From Micromonospora thermarum (GTDB taxonomy: Bacteria; Actinomycetota; Actinomycetes; Mycobacteriales; Micromonosporaceae): a stretch of 64,000 nt of DNA. Positions 62,109 through 64,000 of the stretch are shown here, one piece after another (positions within the stretch are counted from its first letter, which is position 1; each line of letters opens with the position of its first letter). The position numbers and the translations under genes are program-made. The stretch spans positions 186,001-250,000 of the forward strand of contig NZ_JAATEO010000004.1 of assembly GCF_012034245.1 (NCBI RefSeq), read 5' to 3'. Below the pieces are notes generated by a model. The model was not told the DNA's origin. It saw only the letters and a list, made by a program, of their open reading frames with translations, and did no database searches.

Positions 62109-63322
62109 TCGTCACGCTCCTCTCGCCGGCGGCGCACCACCGGCCGTCGGGGGGCTTCGGGGGTACGGCGGACCGGGCGGGGCCGCTCCGGGGCCTCCTC
62201 GCGGGGCTGTGCGCGACGGGCCCGTTCCGGCTGCCGGCGACGCGGCGGGGGCGCCTCCTCCTCGGGCTCCTCCTCTTCGCCGTACCCCTCGTCGTAGTCC
62301 TCGCCCTCGTCGTAGGCGTCGTACTCGTCCTCCTCCGCCGGACGGCGACGGACGACCGGGCGACGCCGGCCACGCGCGGCGGGCCGCCGCTCCTCGCGGG
62401 GCTCCTCCTCGATCTCCTCCTCTTCCTCCGGCTCCGGCTCGGGCCGGCCGCGCTCCGCGCGCTCGCGCTGCTCCTGCTCCTCGCGCAGGGCCGTCTCGTG
62501 GTCCTTGACCACCTGCGAGTCCTCGATCTCGCCGCGCCAGCCCTCGACCGAGTCCGGGTCCAGCACGGTCTGCGTCATCACGTGCCGGACGAAGTGCTTG
62601 AGCTCCAGCCGGACGCGCCGCCCCTGGGCCCGCCACAGGTTGCCGGTGTGCTCGAAGAGACCCTGCGGGTGGTACTCCAGCACCACCAGGATCCGGGTGA
62701 GTTCCGGCGCGACCTCGTGGAAGCTGACCGTGCCGTCCACCGAGCCCTTCTCGCCCTTGGACCGCCAGTGAATCAGCCGGTCCGGGATCTGCCGGACGAT
62801 CGTCGACTCCCAGGTGCGGTGCGACCAGAAGACCTGGGCCTTCCAGGTCATCTTCTCGTCGGAGTCCTTCTCGGCCTGCTCGACCTTCTTCATGAAGCTG
62901 GGGAAGTCGGCGAACTGGGTCCACTGGTTGTACGCGACCCGGACCGGCACCCCGACCTCGATCGTCTCGACGATGTTGGTGACCTTCAGCTTCTTGCCGC
63001 CGCCACCCTTGCCGCCCTTACCGCCGCCGAAGGCCGACATGAGCTTCTCCTTACCGCCGGCGATCCCGGCATGGACCATCGCCTTCATCGGTGAGCTGCC
63101 CTCGGCGAGCTTCTGCGCGCCGGTCGCGGCGGCGATCAGCCCCGGGCCGCCGCCCTGCTTGGCGTACTCGCTCAGCCGTCCCGTGGCACCGGTGATCCGC
63201 TCGGTCACCACCTGCACGGCGCGTTCACCGATCGCGCTCGCCAGGTTGCGCACCTCGCCACCGAGCTGGGTCCGGACCTTGTCCGCCAGCCCGCCGGGGT
63301 TCGTGGTCGCGGTCATGCTCAC
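62105..63322 (-). CDS. SRPBCC-domain gas vesicle accessory protein (GvpZ-like)
   Basis: 405 residues. N-terminal helices ([21 protein letters not shown]) and a Gly/Lys-rich linker ([16 protein letters not shown]) precede an SRPBCC (polyketide cyclase-like) domain at ~110-250: [72 protein letters not shown]. The last ~120 residues alternate acidic blocks ([34 protein letters not shown]) with Arg-rich blocks. Streptomyces gvp operons carry a similar gene (gvpZ) downstream of gvpG, while here it is near the front. GTG 63322 overlaps the preceding stop; ATG 63316 is the alternative. Confidence 0.85.
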   Translation of the reverse strand: MSMTATTNPGGLADKVRTQLGGEVRNLASAIGERAVQVVTERITGATGRLSEYAKQGGGPGLIAAATGAQKLAEGSSPMKAMVHAGIAGGKEKLMSAFGGGKGGKGGGGKKLKVTNIVETIEVGVPVRVAYNQWTQFADFPSFMKKVEQAEKDSDEKMTWKAQVFWSHRTWESTIVRQIPDRLIHWRSKGEKGSVDGTVSFHEVAPELTRILVVLEYHPQGLFEHTGNLWRAQGRRVRLELKHFVRHVMTQTVLDPDSVEGWRGEIEDSQVVKDHETALREEQEQRERAERGRPEPEPEEEEEIEEEPREERRPAARGRRRPVVRRRPAEEDEYDAYDEGEDYDEGYGEEEEPEEEAPPPRRRQPERARRAQPREEAPERPRPVRRTPEAPRRPVVRRRREERDE

Positions 63323-63741
63323 CGCCCCCGCTCGCCGGCGCCGGCGCCGGCGCCGGTGTCGTCACCCGACCGGTCCGTACCGCCCGACTGCTCCTCGTTC
63401 GACGGCTGGTCCGCACCCGACTCCGCGGCCCCGCCCTTGCGGCGCAGCGCGTCGGCCGAGCCGCGCAGCTTGCCGCTGAGCGCGTCGATGCCGCTGCCCG
63501 CGGCGGCGGTCGCCGCCGCCTTGCCGGCGGTGGCGAGCGGACGGCCGAGCTTGCCGAGGTTGGCCAGTTGGGGTGACGACTGCAACAGGTTCTGGCCGAC
63601 CTTCAGCAGCCCGCCGGAGTTGTGGCTGGCCCGGCCGGCGGCGACCGCGGCCGCCAGGACCAGGGCCTTCCGCATCTTGCGGCGGCGCCCGAGGAGGTAG
63701 CCGACGCCCACCGCCAGACCGATTCGTGCTCCCCTGTTCAT
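63319..63741 (-). CDS. small gas-vesicle-operon protein (GvpY-like), first gene of the operon
   Basis: 140 residues. The N-terminus GARIGLAVGVGYLLGRRRKMRKALVLAAAVAAG has a Gly-zipper-like hydrophobic helix and a basic patch. An amphipathic middle follows (LLKVGQNLLQSSPQLANLGKLGRPLATAGKAAATAA), then a polar Gly/Asp/Ser tail. In Streptomyces a short gene of this kind (gvpY) precedes the SRPBCC gene; the function is unknown. The ATG at 63741 has AAGGAGA just upstream. The stop overlaps the next start as GTGA. Confidence 0.78.
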   Translation of the reverse strand: MNRGARIGLAVGVGYLLGRRRKMRKALVLAAAVAAGRASHNSGGLLKVGQNLLQSSPQLANLGKLGRPLATAGKAAATAAAGSGIDALSGKLRGSADALRRKGGAAESGADQPSNEEQSGGTDRSGDDTGAGAGAGERGR

Positions 63742-63770
63742 CAGTTCTCCTTCGCTCCCCGGAGCGGAGA

Positions 63771-63836
63771 CACCTGATCGACGGCGGACCGAGAAACAGC
63801 CACCGGGGAGAAGCACATGGGGCCCGCGATCAGGTG
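63771..63836. repeat. separated inverted repeat upstream of the gas-vesicle operon
   Basis: CACCTGATCG (63771-63780) and CGATCAGGTG (63827-63836) are perfect 10-bp complements 46 bp apart, located between the putative promoter and the first gene. A third partial copy, CGATCAGG, lies at the right window edge. Candidate paired operator or 5'-UTR stem. Confidence 0.6.
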
Positions 63837-63861
63837 CCCGGTTAAGCGGACCCGGCGGGCA

Positions 63862-63886
63862 GTACCCCGGGGCAGATTCGCAAAAC
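63862..63886 (-). promoter_or_regulatory. SigB-like promoter of the gas-vesicle operon
   Basis: On the minus strand GTTTT (63882-63886), 14 nt, GGGTAC (63862-63867). This matches the actinomycete stress-sigma (SigB/SigH group) pattern GTTT-N14-16-GGGTAC/T. It lies about 120 bases before the first gvp gene. No SigA-type hexamers were seen in 63742-63925. Confidence 0.65.
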
Positions 63887-63925
63887 CTATTGGGGGACGG
63901 CCCGGGCGATGCCTTTTACGAGCAG

Positions 63926-64000
63926 TCAGAATCGAGGGGTAGAGCCTCGCAAAAAGGACGTCCAGGCAGCGAGGAACAGGGAATACGCGATCAGGAAGAG
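63926..64000 (-). CDS. possible C-terminus of a membrane protein (partial)
   Basis: A frame open to the right window edge reads LFLIAYSLFLAAWTSFLRG and stops at 63926: one hydrophobic helix and a short basic tail, as at the end of a transporter. GC at third positions (about 70 percent) is lower than in neighbours, so this may be chance. It is listed only as a possibility; sequence beyond 64000 would decide. Confidence 0.3.
   Translation of the reverse strand, partial: LFLIAYSLFLAAWTSFLRGSTPRF

Overview
The window reads as a piece of chromosome from a high-GC actinomycete, most likely Micromonospora or a close relative (inference). Reasons: very strong G/C bias at third codon positions, many GTG starts, mycothiol synthase, a GlnR-type orphan regulator, a conservon (kinase / roadblock / DUF742 / GTPase), a Streptomyces-style gas-vesicle set, and at least 15 genes whose start codon lies 6-8 nt after a TANNNT box, the layout of leaderless actinobacterial transcripts. 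It looks like ordinary chromosome: no phage, insertion sequence, CRISPR array, rRNA or tRNA was seen.

Layout. 1-3900: a broken methyltransferase, the sulfurtransferase/sseC pair behind a cysteine-rich leader peptide, and two envelope proteins. 4100-17300: a nutrient block with glnR, a polysaccharide deacetylase, mshD, two tandem pstS genes, pstCAB behind an in-phase array of PHO boxes, a Nudix hydrolase, a Gfo/Idh/MocA oxidoreductase, the low-affinity phosphate transporter with its PhoU-like partner, and a PPK2 polyphosphate kinase. 17400-29800: an ECF41 sigma factor, a DUF402 protein, an Fe-S helicase, an AI-2E family exporter, a solitary GroES-like protein, a PrsW-type protease, a cysteine-desulfurase-like enzyme under a SAM-IV riboswitch, a FUSC-type exporter, a GlcD-like flavoprotein and a lipoprotein. 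29850-42700: glpD, a subtilase fused to a polytopic membrane domain, acetyltransferases, groEL behind two CIRCE operators, a cold-shock protein and paaN. 42970-49400: thrC under a SAM-I riboswitch, a tiny GntR regulator, and an exporter whose ATPase is fused to an alpha/beta hydrolase. 49750-55300: the conservon. 56050-63741: a Cdc48-type double AAA+ ATPase converging on a ten-gene gas-vesicle operon with a SigB-like promoter.

How parts work together. Phosphate: PstSCAB gives high-affinity uptake, Pit with the DUF47 protein gives low-affinity uptake, PPK2 handles polyphosphate, and PhoP-type repeats mark both transporter loci. Sulfur and methionine: three independent cis-acting RNA or peptide devices (a Cys leader peptide, SAM-IV and SAM-I) sit on sulfur and threonine genes. 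Gas vesicles: the operon encodes GvpA, GvpF/L, G, J, K, O and S plus two accessory proteins, with nearly every stop and start overlapping or one base apart. No gvpN is present, but an AAA+ ATPase lies 8 bp away in convergent orientation.

Limits: all calls come from reading the sequence by eye. Residue positions are approximate unless given exactly, and no database search was run.
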